Assembly (NCBI RefSeq): GCF_000612505.1
Contig: NZ_CP004078.1
Span: 4,413,280-4,477,279, forward strand
Direction of reading: 5' to 3'
From: Paenibacillus sabinae T27
Lineage (GTDB): Bacteria > Bacillota > Bacilli > Paenibacillales > Paenibacillaceae
DNA length: 64,000 nucleotides
The translations under genes were made by a program, and so were the position numbers. The notes beneath the pieces are model-generated. The model was not told the DNA's origin. It did no database searches and worked only from the letters and a program-made list of their open reading frames with translations. Each line of letters opens with the position of its first letter. Positions within the stretch are counted from its first letter, which is position 1. Shown here piece by piece: positions 8,780 to 17,727 of this stretch.

Positions 8780-9619
8780 TCAGTACTCAATCGTAATCAG
8801 CGGGAGTCCAAGGGTCACCCGGTTGCCGCCGAGGACATCATCCTGATGTACCGCCGCCTGTAAAGCAAGGCTGTGTTTCCCGCTCTGCACGGTATGCTCA
8901 AGGGAAGGGACCGTATAGGAGGTGCTTGCGGTTGCCGCATCCGTGTAGGTTTCGGCCGCGCTCATGCCCGGCAGCTTGCCTTCAAGCGTCCGCTCCGTCA
9001 GCTTCAGCGCCCGGCCGGCCTCTCCATGCTCCCTGGACATGCCTTGCAGGGAGACGTTCCAGTCGGCGGCAATGCCTGCAGATGCCAGGATGCTGCCGGC
9101 CTCATCGGCGGCCTCGGCCATTCCCTCAGTGCGGGACAGATCGTTCGTCTCCAGTGTAACGATCACATAGCTTGCGCCCTCTCCCATTTCACTCCAAAAC
9201 AAAGAGATCTTCATGCCTCCGGTCTTGGCGGAGGAGCGGTAAGCGGCATGACCTTCCTCGGACGACTGGACAGCGTCCGGCAGTCCGAGCGACTTCGCGA
9301 GCGAGTTCGCACCTTCGAGCAAGGAACCGGCCTCTCCCGTATACGAGCCCTGCCATTTAAAAACAAGACGCAGCGGAGAGCCCGGCTCCGTCACGCTCCG
9401 TCCAAGCTCAGTGAGCAGCGCGACCGAGTCCGACGGCTCTTCACGGCCGGCAGAGCCTTGGACGACCGCTCCGCCAGGGCGCACAGCCTCCGCGCCGCCC
9501 GATTCCGCCGGGCTGATTTCCGCTCCGCTGCGAAATCCAGCCAGCAGCAGCACCGCAGCACAGCACAGAACGAACATCAGCAACATTCCCTTGCTCCCTA
9601 CTCTTCCCCGGTTACCCAT
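8780..9619 (-). CDS. ywmB: YwmB-family secreted or membrane-anchored protein
   Basis: A 279-residue protein with one N-terminal hydrophobic segment (about residues 11-28), likely a signal or anchor, and a low-complexity Gly/Ser/Glu region up to about residue 65. The rest resembles the YwmB family (TATA-box-binding-like fold) of spore-forming Firmicutes, including the closing signature NRVTLGLPLITIEY. The function of YwmB is unknown. Start ATG with Shine-Dalgarno agggagag. Confidence 0.6.
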   Translation of the reverse strand: MGNRGRVGSKGMLLMFVLCCAAVLLLAGFRSGAEISPAESGGAEAVRPGGAVVQGSAGREEPSDSVALLTELGRSVTEPGSPLRLVFKWQGSYTGEAGSLLEGANSLAKSLGLPDAVQSSEEGHAAYRSSAKTGGMKISLFWSEMGEGASYVIVTLETNDLSRTEGMAEAADEAGSILASAGIAADWNVSLQGMSREHGEAGRALKLTERTLEGKLPGMSAAETYTDAATASTSYTVPSLEHTVQSGKHSLALQAAVHQDDVLGGNRVTLGLPLITIEY

Positions 9620-9902
9620 CGCTTCTCTCTCCCTTTCGGTTCCGTTCTAGCAATCTACTAGACAGGATAACCGGTCCTGAGAGATTTTATACTGAAAGCC
9701 GGAAAAGGCTAAGGCCTCAGCAATACGCAAAGAAGCCGGCTGGTTCGCCGACTGCTGTCGTTAAGTCTGTACTACAGGCTGGATTGTCTAAAACTACAGC
9801 GGCCGATACCGCTGCTACCACGGCGTTTAACCCTTAACGGGCATGGAGCCACACCGGGGGTTATCGCTATATCACGCTACATGTACCGCCTGTCCGTAAT
9901 CG

Positions 9903-10556
9903 CTACTCGGCCAGCCCGTTCTTATAAGCGTAAATGGCCGCCTGCGTACGGTCTTCCACGCCCAGCTTGGCGAGAATATTGGTGACGTGGAACTTCACCG
10001 TCTTGATGCCGATGATCAGCTGGTCGGCAATATCCTGGTTGGATTTGCCCTGCGCCAGCAGCTTCAGCACCTCCATCTCCCGGTCCGTCAGCTCCGAATG
10101 TGCCGGAGCCTCAATCCGGGCGTCGCTCCGGAACCGGTTCATCATTTTGGAGGCGACCTGCGAGACGAGGACGGACTGTCCCCGGGCCGCCGCACGGATC
10201 GCATCGGCCACTTCGGTAGCGCGGGAGGTCTTGAGCAGATAGCTGAATGCGCCGGCCTCGATTACGGGATACATTTTTTCATCGTCCAAATAGCTCGTCA
10301 GCACAATCACCTTACACTCCGGGTAGAGCTTCATGATCTGCCTTGTCGTCTCGATACCGTCCATCCCTTCCATGACGAGGTCCATGAGCACGACATCCGG
10401 CTTGTATTCCTGCGCCAGACGAACGCCTTCCTCGCCGCCCCCGGCTTCGCCGACGACCTCGATTCCATCCTCGGTTCCAAGCACAGCAGCCAGCCCGATT
10501 CGGACCATCTCGTGGTCGTCCACAAGCAGCACTTTAATCGGTTCCCCATTCTCCAT
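9903..10556 (-). CDS. liaR: LuxR/NarL-family response regulator LiaR (VraR-like)
   Basis: A 217-residue regulator. The receiver domain (8-125) has acidic VDDHE, phospho-acceptor Asp59 (VLMDLVMEGMDG) and Lys near 109. The C-terminal LuxR helix-turn-helix (about 150-213) has LTDREMEVLKLLAQGKSNQDIA. It lies 17 bases after liaS, and both follow liaF, the order of the LiaFSR envelope-stress system that senses lipid II-targeting antibiotics. It is expected to activate the lia/psp cluster upstream. Confidence 0.85.
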   Translation of the reverse strand: MENGEPIKVLLVDDHEMVRIGLAAVLGTEDGIEVVGEAGGGEEGVRLAQEYKPDVVLMDLVMEGMDGIETTRQIMKLYPECKVIVLTSYLDDEKMYPVIEAGAFSYLLKTSRATEVADAIRAAARGQSVLVSQVASKMMNRFRSDARIEAPAHSELTDREMEVLKLLAQGKSNQDIADQLIIGIKTVKFHVTNILAKLGVEDRTQAAIYAYKNGLAE

Positions 10557-10573
10557 GGTTGTTCCCTCCCTGA

Positions 10574-11620
10574 TTAAATCCCCTTATCCTCGCTGAGCAG
10601 CGGCACCGTAATCTCGATGCGCGTGCCTTTGCCCGGCGCCGTTATGAACTGGATTGATCCGCCCGTTTCGGTAATGCGCTCCTGCATATTGGACAGGCCG
10701 TAGGACGTCTGCTTGCCGGCATCCATATCAAAGCCGATTCCGTCGTCGCGGATGGTCATGCGAACCGTATCGCCCCGCCGGTGGATGCGAATCTCCATTT
10801 TGTCCGCCTTGGCATGCCTCAGCGTATTGGAGATGGCCTCCTGCACAATGCGGAACAGGTGGTTCTCGATCCCCTTCACAAGCTGCACACCAGAGTCCAT
10901 TTCAAAATGGATATCGATCGGCACCTTCACCTGCAGCTCCTTGATCAATTCCCGGATGCCCTGCTCGAGCCGCTTCCCTTCCAGATAGACGGGACGCAGA
11001 TGCAGCAGCAGCGCCCTCATCTCCGACTGGGCCACCGCAGCCATTTCCTCGATGAGTGCGATCTGGCGCTGGGCCTTGTCGAAATCCTTCTCCAGCGTCC
11101 GGCCGACGGCAGTCGCCGTCATGGAAATGGCGAACAGCTGCTGGGAGACCGCATCATGCAGCTCCCGGGCCAAACGCTGCCGCTCCTCCACAATCGCCGA
11201 CACCCTCGCCTGCTCGGCAAGCTGGGCGTTATTCGTCGACAGGCGCTGAAGCGTCGTCACCTGGTCCTCCCATTTGCTTCCGATCACATTCAATTGCTCC
11301 GCCAGCCGCCCAAGCTCGTCCTCTCCAAGCGTGGGCATAGTCAGCGTCAGGTTGCCTTTTTCCCACAGCAGCAGCGTCTCCCGCATCCGCTCAAGCCTGC
11401 GCTTGACGCGGAAGCTCTGATAGAAGCCGAATCCTACGCCGAGGCCGATCGGCAGAAGCAGCAGCGAGACCGTCCTGAGCCCGAAGTCCAGGCTTTCATA
11501 AGGACGCAAAAAACCGTATGTATACATCATGTACAATATAACGAGCAGCAGGACAAAGGAGAACAGAGCTCCTTCGCCCATGCTGCGCGACACGATATTG
11601 GCATTCTTTTTATGATCCAT
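10574..11620 (-). CDS. liaS: Sensor histidine kinase LiaS
   Basis: A 348-residue membrane kinase. Two transmembrane segments (about 16-36 and 47-67) enclose a very short extracellular loop, as in intramembrane-sensing kinases. A HAMP region and coiled coil (about 68-135) follow. The HisKA_3 dimerisation helix has ERQRLARELHDAVSQQLF with the phospho-accepting His. The ATPase domain has FRIVQEAISNTLRHA and IRDDGIGFD. It pairs with liaR. LiaF normally holds this kinase inactive without cell-wall stress. Confidence 0.85.
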   Translation of the reverse strand: MDHKKNANIVSRSMGEGALFSFVLLLVILYMMYTYGFLRPYESLDFGLRTVSLLLLPIGLGVGFGFYQSFRVKRRLERMRETLLLWEKGNLTLTMPTLGEDELGRLAEQLNVIGSKWEDQVTTLQRLSTNNAQLAEQARVSAIVEERQRLARELHDAVSQQLFAISMTATAVGRTLEKDFDKAQRQIALIEEMAAVAQSEMRALLLHLRPVYLEGKRLEQGIRELIKELQVKVPIDIHFEMDSGVQLVKGIENHLFRIVQEAISNTLRHAKADKMEIRIHRRGDTVRMTIRDDGIGFDMDAGKQTSYGLSNMQERITETGGSIQFITAPGKGTRIEITVPLLSEDKGI

Positions 11621-11644
11621 CCGGAGCTCTCCCTCCTTATCCGC

Positions 11645-12292
11645 CTATGGCAGTCTTACATCCAAATCACCCATCAAATAAGAAACGCTGACCTTCACCC
11701 GATGCTCGCTGCTTTCGTAGCCCGGAGACTTCCAGTTCAGCCGGTTCATCATCCCCGCATCGCGCTGACTCCCGAATTCGATGGAGCCGAACAGCACGAA
11801 CGCTTCGATTTCCACGCCGTAACCGTCAGCCAAATGCAGATCCACATCTCCAAAAATCCCCTGAAACAGCATGACCGTCTCCTTGTCTTCCGCCATCGCC
11901 AGCGACAGATCCAGATCCGTCTCGCCCAGCACATGCCAGGCGCTCAGACTGTGCATCACCCAGGGTGACCGGTCCCAGTTAAAGCTTGAGGAGAAATTCT
12001 GCTTCTGAAGATGATTTCTCCCCTGCTGCAAGCCTTTGGATTTGACGAAGAACATGCCCAGCGAGATCAGGCAAATGCCCAGCACTAGCACCAGATGATC
12101 CAGCAGCAGAAGCACCGCGCCGATACCCAGCAGCGTATATCCCTGCTTGATCTTCCCCGATTTCGTCCGGAAGATGCCCAGCAGCAGAAGTAAAAGGGCG
12201 ACAATGGAAAGGAAACCGATCCATCTGCCAAAAATCATCAAGCATCCGACAGCGATCAGTCCTATGGCTATCAAACGGTTTCGCTTTTCCAT
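11645..12292 (-). CDS. liaF: LiaF-type negative regulator (cell-wall-active antibiotic response)
   Basis: A 215-residue protein with up to four hydrophobic segments in the first 95 residues and a C-terminal soluble DUF2154/LiaF domain (VLGETDLDLSLAMAED, VDLHLADGYGVEIEA, VSYLMGDLDVRLP). In LiaFSR systems LiaF inhibits LiaS. It stands directly upstream of liaS, with a strong Shine-Dalgarno (aaaggaggtg). Confidence 0.82.
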   Translation of the reverse strand: MEKRNRLIAIGLIAVGCLMIFGRWIGFLSIVALLLLLLGIFRTKSGKIKQGYTLLGIGAVLLLLDHLVLVLGICLISLGMFFVKSKGLQQGRNHLQKQNFSSSFNWDRSPWVMHSLSAWHVLGETDLDLSLAMAEDKETVMLFQGIFGDVDLHLADGYGVEIEAFVLFGSIEFGSQRDAGMMNRLNWKSPGYESSEHRVKVSVSYLMGDLDVRLP

Positions 12293-12473
12293 TTCGCACC
12301 TCCTTTATGGTTAGATTAGCCGGCCGTACCTTCGGGCGGCCCGGCACCAAACGGCCGGAAAAGCCATGCCGGTATGGTAATCCATCCGTATGGCTTTCCT
12401 CTCGTTACAGCATATCATATCGGCCTGTATTTATGGAACAGGCATTATCCCGATCCCAGCCTATGCCCGGTTA

Positions 12474-13175
12474 TTATTCTTCCGTGCCTTTCGAAGCTTC
12501 GGCCGAACCGTTCAGCTTGCTCTTCAGCGCGTTCAGCTGCTCTTCCACTTTGAGCTGCTTCTCGGCGTCGATCGGGCTGTAAGCGGCAGGGGCCGAAGGC
12601 CGGTACGGAGCGCGAAGCACATCGGCCTCGGCTTCAAGCTGCATGATCTTCTCTTCCATGCGGTGGAATCCAAGCGACGCGCTGCCGCTCTCGATGCTGT
12701 GCACGCTGCTGATTTGCGACATCTGTTTCTTTGCCTTGGCCATTTGGGCCCGGGACACCAGCTCGTTGCGCTTGTTGCGCAGCTTGTAGAATTCATCCTT
12801 CATGTCATGCAGCTGCTGCACCAGTTCCTTGGCATGGACTTCCGCCTGCGCATGCAGCTCGTTGTATTCACCGAATTTTTGGTCAAAGTAAATTTTCTCT
12901 TCCAGAAGCTTGCGAGCCACTTCCTCCTGGCCGTTCTTCAAGGCAAGCTCGGCTTGGGCGCCGCGCTGTCCGGACAACTTCGCTGCTTCGTCCACACGCT
13001 GCTTCATCCGGCGTTCATTTGCCATTTGCTTGGCAACCGTAACTTCCGCTTCGTGAATTTCGGCCTCCATATCGCGCAAATACTGATTCAGCATAACAAT
13101 CGGGTCTTCCACCTTATCCAGCAGATCGTTGACGGATGCTTTGGTCATATCTTTGATTCTTTTGAAAACTCCCAT
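12474..13175 (-). CDS. PspA/IM30-family phage-shock protein (LiaH-like)
   Basis: A 233-residue, almost wholly coiled-coil ESCRT-III-like protein starting [25 protein letters not shown], the family's amphipathic membrane-binding start. PspA/LiaH proteins polymerise on stressed membranes. It is the second of two PspA paralogues in this cluster and directly follows the PspC-domain gene (3 bases). The 180-base gap to liaF may carry a terminator or promoter, but none is clear. Confidence 0.85.
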   Translation of the reverse strand: MGVFKRIKDMTKASVNDLLDKVEDPIVMLNQYLRDMEAEIHEAEVTVAKQMANERRMKQRVDEAAKLSGQRGAQAELALKNGQEEVARKLLEEKIYFDQKFGEYNELHAQAEVHAKELVQQLHDMKDEFYKLRNKRNELVSRAQMAKAKKQMSQISSVHSIESGSASLGFHRMEEKIMQLEAEADVLRAPYRPSAPAAYSPIDAEKQLKVEEQLNALKSKLNGSAEASKGTEE

Positions 13176-13178
13176 GTT

Positions 13179-13670
13179 TTACACTTCTCCCTTCTTGTCT
13201 TCGTATTTGGACAGCTTGCGTTTAAGCTCTTCGATTTCTTTCTGCATCGCTTTCTTCTCAATGTCCTTCATCATGTCGTCCAGAGCGGATTCCTGCGCGG
13301 CATGGCCTCCGGATTGGCCGTACCGCGGATCATAATGGCCGTCCCGGCCATAGGGCCGCGGCCCGGACGGGCCGAATGGACCTCGATGTCCGCAGCCCCG
13401 GCGGCTGTAACCACCGTCGCCTCTGTGATGCGGACCATAGCCGCCGTCCGCCATTTCGGGCCCGAAGCCGTAAGGGGGATAAGGCCCCGGCTCCTTCGGA
13501 AAGATCAGCGCGGCGATGAAATACACCGGTATAACGGCGCCGCCCGTAAAGGGAATGCTGATAAGTAGCACAATCCGCAGCAGCGTGGAGTCGATGCCGA
13601 TCGCTTCCGCCAATCCGCCGGTAAGACCTGTAAGTACTTTATCGCGGGTAGATCGATACAACCTCGTCAT
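13179..13670 (-). CDS. PspC-domain membrane protein with coiled-coil tail
   Basis: A 163-residue protein. Residues 1-60 are a PspC domain with one transmembrane segment (LYRSTRDKVLTGLTGGLAEAIG; IVLLISIPFTGGAVIPVYFIAALIF). A Gly/Pro/Tyr/His-rich linker (about 61-125) follows, then a short coiled coil (DDMMKDIEKKAMQKEIEELKRK). The tail may contact the two PspA proteins encoded on either side. It overlaps neither neighbour but is tightly spaced, so it is probably co-transcribed and co-translated. Confidence 0.8.
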   Translation of the reverse strand: MTRLYRSTRDKVLTGLTGGLAEAIGIDSTLLRIVLLISIPFTGGAVIPVYFIAALIFPKEPGPYPPYGFGPEMADGGYGPHHRGDGGYSRRGCGHRGPFGPSGPRPYGRDGHYDPRYGQSGGHAAQESALDDMMKDIEKKAMQKEIEELKRKLSKYEDKKGEV

Positions 13671-13674
13671 AACG

Positions 13675-14349
13675 CTACTCCTTTCCTTCCTTGTTCAGTT
13701 TATCCTTCAGCTTGGCCAGCTCCCGTTCCAGAACGCCGGCGACCGTCTCGCCCGCCTGGACCGCGTATTCCTGGCCCATCCGCCGCAGGTCGCGCAGGCT
13801 TTTGGCCTCCAGCTCCCAGTCGGCAAGCCGGTCATCCAGACGTCCGAACATTTTGGGAATGTCACCGCCTCCGTAAGCGGCGGCCCGCTCATTCATCCGC
13901 TGCTGCAGCCGGAGCGTCTCCATCCGGGCCGCATAATACTGGCGCTTGCTGTACACCGACTGATACTCCAGCTTCAGTTCGCCGAGCTGCTGCTCCAGCT
14001 CCAGCAGAGACTGCCGGCTCTGCTCCAGCAGACCGCCGTACTGCTCCAGCTTTTCCTCAAAAATAATTTTCTCCTGCAGAGCCAGCTTGGCGAGATTATC
14101 CTCGCCCGCCTTGAGCGCCAGCAGCGCCTGCTCCTCCCGCTTGTTCCTCATGGAAGCCGCCTGGTCAACCTGATTTTGAAGCTGCTTCGTATGATTCGCG
14201 TACTGCTGATACAATCTTTCGGCTTCGCTTATTTCCTCGCGGGTCGTATACAGAAATTGATCGATCAGCTTCACGGGGTCCTGGCTTTGTTCCAGCTTTT
14301 CATTTAAATTGGCTACGGTAATGTCCCGCATTCGTCGAAAAACGCTCAT
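13675..14349 (-). CDS. PspA/IM30-family phage-shock protein, paralogue 1
   Basis: A 224-residue coiled-coil PspA-family protein (MSVFRRMRDITVANLNEKLEQSQDP start). It shares the amphipathic N-helix pattern with the paralogue two genes downstream but differs through most of its length. The pair flanks the PspC gene, which suggests a hetero-polymer or two versions for different stresses. Start ATG is preceded by aaggaggg. Confidence 0.83.
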   Translation of the reverse strand: MSVFRRMRDITVANLNEKLEQSQDPVKLIDQFLYTTREEISEAERLYQQYANHTKQLQNQVDQAASMRNKREEQALLALKAGEDNLAKLALQEKIIFEEKLEQYGGLLEQSRQSLLELEQQLGELKLEYQSVYSKRQYYAARMETLRLQQRMNERAAAYGGGDIPKMFGRLDDRLADWELEAKSLRDLRRMGQEYAVQAGETVAGVLERELAKLKDKLNKEGKE

Positions 14350-14393
14350 TGTCTACTGCTCCCTCCTTGCCGCTTAAGTTAAATTCTCATTTA

Positions 14394-14696
14394 TTAATAA
14401 TGCGTGCTTCTCTTGCCTTTAAGTACCGATATTCCCCACACGACCAGCGCTATGCCAAGCAGCGGTCCAATCAGCCAGGCCAGCTTGCTGATCAGGGACA
14501 TGATGCCGATAAACATCACGATCCAGCCGATCACCTTGCGTCCGCTCTTGATTCCGTAGTAGCCGAGAACCACCAGCAGCACCGGGAAGAGAAGTCTGAA
14601 AATTCCGTGGATTAGCGGAAGCGCCAACCCCAGCAGCATAATCGCACCGATGGTAATCAGTATGAACGCGAGGCCGTTTCCTCTGTTTCTGTGCAT
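14394..14696 (-). CDS. LiaI/LiaF N-terminal-like small membrane protein
   Basis: A 100-residue hydrophobic protein with three or four transmembrane segments and a basic N-terminus (MHRNRGNGLA). It resembles the membrane part of LiaF/LiaI proteins, which anchor PspA/LiaH to the membrane. It is the first gene of the minus-strand lia/psp cluster, so the cluster promoter should lie in 14697-14800; no promoter was identified with confidence. Confidence 0.65.
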   Translation of the reverse strand: MHRNRGNGLAFILITIGAIMLLGLALPLIHGIFRLLFPVLLVVLGYYGIKSGRKVIGWIVMFIGIMSLISKLAWLIGPLLGIALVVWGISVLKGKRSTHY

Positions 14697-14991
14697 TCTT
14701 TCTCACCGCCTTTCGATGTCCTGTTCCTTATGCTCTTATTTTAGGAAAAATCGGGGCCGTTCAAAACGGACCGGGGACGGTTTTTGAAACTGGACCTAAG
14801 GCGGGGCGGCATTAAGACTTCCGTTCCTCAATCAGCGATAGGCGCCCCGGAACACAGCTCAGGACGCAAAAACCAGCTAATGTTTGTCAAGCATCCAGTC
14901 TTGGAGAATTTAAAAATTGCTGGTATAGTTATTTTTGAGCACAGCAAAAAAAACCTCCATTGGCGTGGAGAGTTGCTGGATTAATATGGGA

Positions 14992-16170
14992 TTATACCTG
15001 GTAAGGCTGGCCTTTTCTTAGGATCGCGTATATGTGATGAAGCAGCTTGTTGGCGCAAGCAATCACCGCGACCTTGTAGGGCTTGCCTTCTTTCTTTTTC
15101 TTGTCGTAATAAGGTCTGAGTTTAGAGCAGTCGCCTCGCCTGAGACTACATTGTACAGCTAAATACAAGGCCCTTCTCAGACGTTTGGAGCCTCGCTTGG
15201 TAATTCGGTTGCTGGAAGCGGTGAATTTCCCTGAATTAAATACCCCAGGGTCCAGCCCTGCATAAGCCACCAACTGTTTCGGGCTTTCAAACTGCCGAAT
15301 GTCTCCCAATTCCGCTACAAGCGTAGCTGCCAGTTTTTCTCCAATCCCGGGAATCGTTCTCAGCAGTTCTGTTTCCGGCATTCCCATCGAAAGCTCCTGC
15401 ATCTGCTTCTCTAAGCGCTTTAACTGCTCTTGCAAGGAATGAAGTAGGGAAAGCATCCCCTCTAGAATGTAGACTTGAGATGAACTCACTTTGACCTGGT
15501 GCCATTCACTCAAGGCCTCCTCCACACGCTGAGCCTTTTCTTCCACCCACCACTTGGCATGTGACTGTCCTGCCGTCTTCTCCATCGTCTCGTACACCCG
15601 GTCTTCCTGACCCCGCAAACAACACTCCAGCACTCGCAGTGCCGTTTCCGAGTATAGATTATAAAATATTCCCTCGAACGCAGGGAACACCTGATCCAGC
15701 AGGGCCCGAGTATTGAGCTTCGCCTGTACATATAAACCCGTCACAAATTCATGCTGTCTGGTTACATGCTGAAGCTCGGTATAAACGTCTTCCGGAGTCC
15801 GGTGAGGCAGGATTTCACCCCGGTAATACATCTCGGCCAGATGCCAGGCATCCGCCGCATCCGTCTTGACTTTCCGGAGCTTGGTTCCTCTCGCTCTTTT
15901 GGACTGCAAGGGATTTACGATACAATGCCGGATTCCCTGCTGTACCAAAAAGTTCACTAGTCCCCGGTGGTAATGTCCCGTCGCCTCCAGAATAACCACG
16001 GGCTCTTGGCTGGTCTGTTCCTGCAGTTGCTCTACGCATGCTTTCAACCGTCCAAACCCTTTCGCTTCATGAACCATGACTTCGGTTTCCCCCCACGCTT
16101 CATTCCGCCCTGTAAAGGCTTGAAATACACTACTTCCCTTCGAAACATCCAGTCCAATAACCGGTTCCAT
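14992..16170 (-). CDS. IS110-family transposase
   Basis: A 392-residue DEDD-type transposase. The N-terminal RuvC-like domain shows IGLDVSK (Asp8), EATGHYHRGL and KTDAADAWHLAEMYY, giving the D-E-D-D set. The C-terminal Transposase_20 domain has LLRTIPGIGEKLAATLVAE, FESPKQLVAYAGLDP and KRGSKRLRRALYLAVQ, where the family's catalytic serine lies. The start at 16170 is chosen because GGAGG lies five bases before it; an in-frame ATG 13 codons upstream has no ribosome binding site. The gene looks intact, so the element may be active. Confidence 0.9.
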   Translation of the reverse strand: MEPVIGLDVSKGSSVFQAFTGRNEAWGETEVMVHEAKGFGRLKACVEQLQEQTSQEPVVILEATGHYHRGLVNFLVQQGIRHCIVNPLQSKRARGTKLRKVKTDAADAWHLAEMYYRGEILPHRTPEDVYTELQHVTRQHEFVTGLYVQAKLNTRALLDQVFPAFEGIFYNLYSETALRVLECCLRGQEDRVYETMEKTAGQSHAKWWVEEKAQRVEEALSEWHQVKVSSSQVYILEGMLSLLHSLQEQLKRLEKQMQELSMGMPETELLRTIPGIGEKLAATLVAELGDIRQFESPKQLVAYAGLDPGVFNSGKFTASSNRITKRGSKRLRRALYLAVQCSLRRGDCSKLRPYYDKKKKEGKPYKVAVIACANKLLHHIYAILRKGQPYQV

Positions 16171-16174
16171 AATT

Positions 16175-16370
16175 TCCTCCACTCTTTCAGTATTCGCCGG
16201 CACTCCCACGATGGTTCCAAACCCATAGCTTCGCTTGTGATGCGGGGTCCATTGCCCCTACCAGCTCAAACATGGTCATTGGAGGCAGTGGGAGAACAGT
16301 TTTTGCTCCGGGGTATATTCCCCTAAAAGACCCTCGTTCTCCCGGCTACCGCCATCTTAAAACAACTACA
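16175..16370 (-). ncRNA. Candidate bridge RNA region of the IS110 element
   Basis: The 200 non-coding bases before the transposase can form nested stems: GGGAGAAC (16290-16297) with GTTCTCCC (16336-16343), enclosing GGGG (16310-16313) with CCCC (16320-16323). IS110 elements are known to express a structured RNA from this end that pairs with donor and target DNA. The exact RNA limits and guide loops were not worked out. Confidence 0.4.
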
Positions 16371-16372
16371 AA

Positions 16373-16432
16373 ATTAGGCCAACCAGAAGTTTCTGGCTGA
16401 CCTAATAATACGAAAAGACCCTTCGCAGGGTC
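16373..16432 (-). terminator. Tandem terminators of the solute-binding lipoprotein gene
   Basis: Read on the minus strand, AGACCCT-GCGA-AGGGTCT followed by TTTT lies just after the stop codon. A second hairpin at 16373-16406 (ATTAGG.. CCTAAT, 14 of 16 pairs) is followed by TTTTG. Two consecutive terminators insulate the operon from the insertion sequence. Confidence 0.7.
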
Positions 16433-16437
16433 TCCCT

Positions 16438-17715
16438 TCAGTATTCCGTATCTTTCAAAAGGCCGTCGATCTCGGCGGCCGCAAGGTCAAGACCTTGCTG
16501 TACGGGTAATTCACCCAGGAATATTTTGTTCAGGTATAACGTATACACCAGTTCGATTTTGTCCCAGTTCTTGACCGTCGGACGCAAAAAGCCCTCGTCC
16601 ACAGCTTCAACATAGGGATAAAGATAGGAATCCGGACTGACCTTCATCGCCTTAAGCGCTTCCCTGTTCGCCGGGATTAACCCCGACCGGGACATAATGA
16701 GCTGCGCTTCCTTGCTGGTCATCCATTGAATAAATGCCCAAGCTTCGGCAGGATGCTGGCTGCCCTTCATAATGACCAGATTCTCGCCGCCGATAATCGA
16801 GGAAGGGACGATGGAGCGCGGGAAGGGAACGGGCAAGGTCTGCTCAAGAGCAAGATTAAGCTCCGAATGCTTCAATAAACTGTAGAACCACGGTGCGTCG
16901 TCGGTAATGAGCATATTTCCATTCCTCACCTTCTCCCAGTTATCGCTGTTCAGCGTAACCGCCGAGAGATGAATAAGCTTTTCCTTATATAAGCCTGTCA
17001 GCTTCTCTACCGCACGAACGGTGCCCGGACTGTTTAAATAACCCGTTGCCCCGGTAAACCCGGGGTCCATGAACGAACCTCCAAGGCTGTAGATATAGGG
17101 CAGCGTGTCCCAAGGGTCCAATCCTCCCAGGCCAATCGTAAAGCGGTGCTCGCGGGCCACCTCTAAAATTTCGTCCATGGTGCCGGGCGGCTCGGAATAC
17201 CCCGCCTGCCTCAGCAGCTTCCGGTTAAAGATTGCCGTCTTGGTGTACAGGTTAAGCGGCAACGAATAGTATTCATCTTGATAAAAACCGATGCTGAGCC
17301 CTTTGTTGTAGAACGCATACTCAAGCTGCTCAAACCCCGGAAATCCTTCCAGCGGCTCAAGGAGGTCTTTATGCGCAAATTCCGGCACCCAGGCAATATC
17401 CATCCGCACCACATCCGGACCTCGGTTGGAGGAGGCGCGCGCAATCAAGCTGTACTTCAGTTCATTGGAATTAGCCAGATTGATGCATTTCACCCGTATA
17501 TCGGGATTGTTCCGCTCGAAAGCCGGGATGAGCTTCTTCACCAGCAGACGGGTTTCCCTATCATTGTACGTATGCCAGAAGGTAATGACCGTTTTGTCAT
17601 TCCCATGAAGCGTCTGGACCTTGCCCGGTTCCGAGATTACGGACGCGCCGGCGCAACCGGCTGTTAACACAATCGTTGTCAAAAAGATAAACCACCGGAA
17701 TACAAAGACGGAAAT
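16438..17715 (-). CDS. ABC-type sugar-binding lipoprotein (family 1 solute-binding protein)
   Basis: About 425 residues. It has a lipobox LTAGC and a bacterial family 1 extracellular solute-binding fold (ITFWHTYNDRETRLL; AWAFIQWMTSKEAQ). The first standard start (TTG at 17682) leaves only nine residues before the lipid-bearing Cys. The open frame upstream adds a basic, hydrophobic stretch (SVFVFRWFIFL) that completes a signal peptide. The only start codon in that stretch near the Shine-Dalgarno (gagaggggg) is ATT at 17713-17715. It follows the YesN-like regulator by 12 bases and is probably in its operon. No permease gene is near, so it may serve the sensor as a ligand-binding partner rather than a transporter. 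Confidence 0.7.
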   Translation of the reverse strand: MSVFVFRWFIFLTTIVLTAGCAGASVISEPGKVQTLHGNDKTVITFWHTYNDRETRLLVKKLIPAFERNNPDIRVKCINLANSNELKYSLIARASSNRGPDVVRMDIAWVPEFAHKDLLEPLEGFPGFEQLEYAFYNKGLSIGFYQDEYYSLPLNLYTKTAIFNRKLLRQAGYSEPPGTMDEILEVAREHRFTIGLGGLDPWDTLPYIYSLGGSFMDPGFTGATGYLNSPGTVRAVEKLTGLYKEKLIHLSAVTLNSDNWEKVRNGNMLITDDAPWFYSLLKHSELNLALEQTLPVPFPRSIVPSSIIGGENLVIMKGSQHPAEAWAFIQWMTSKEAQLIMSRSGLIPANREALKAMKVSPDSYLYPYVEAVDEGFLRPTVKNWDKIELVYTLYLNKIFLGELPVQQGLDLAAAEIDGLLKDTEY

Positions 17716-17727
17716 CTCCCCCTCTCT

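Larger units (their letters stand above)
14992..16370 (-). mobile_element. IS110-family insertion sequence (approximate limits)
   Basis: One transposase gene plus a structured non-coding stretch upstream of it. The outer limits are estimates: the right limit lies before the terminator hairpins of the lipoprotein gene (16373 on), the left limit lies at or left of the transposase stop. IS110 elements normally lack terminal inverted repeats, so the ends cannot be read directly. It sits between the lia/psp cluster and the two-component locus and breaks no recognisable gene. Confidence 0.75.

Noticed and set aside
11052..13568. Long plus-strand frames opposite the lia/psp genes
   Set aside because: They mirror well-conserved minus-strand genes and lack ribosome binding sites and recognisable domains.
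14880..14990. Left terminal inverted repeat of the IS110 element
   Set aside because: No sequence here matches the right end in inverted form; IS110 elements usually lack such repeats, so no end was called.
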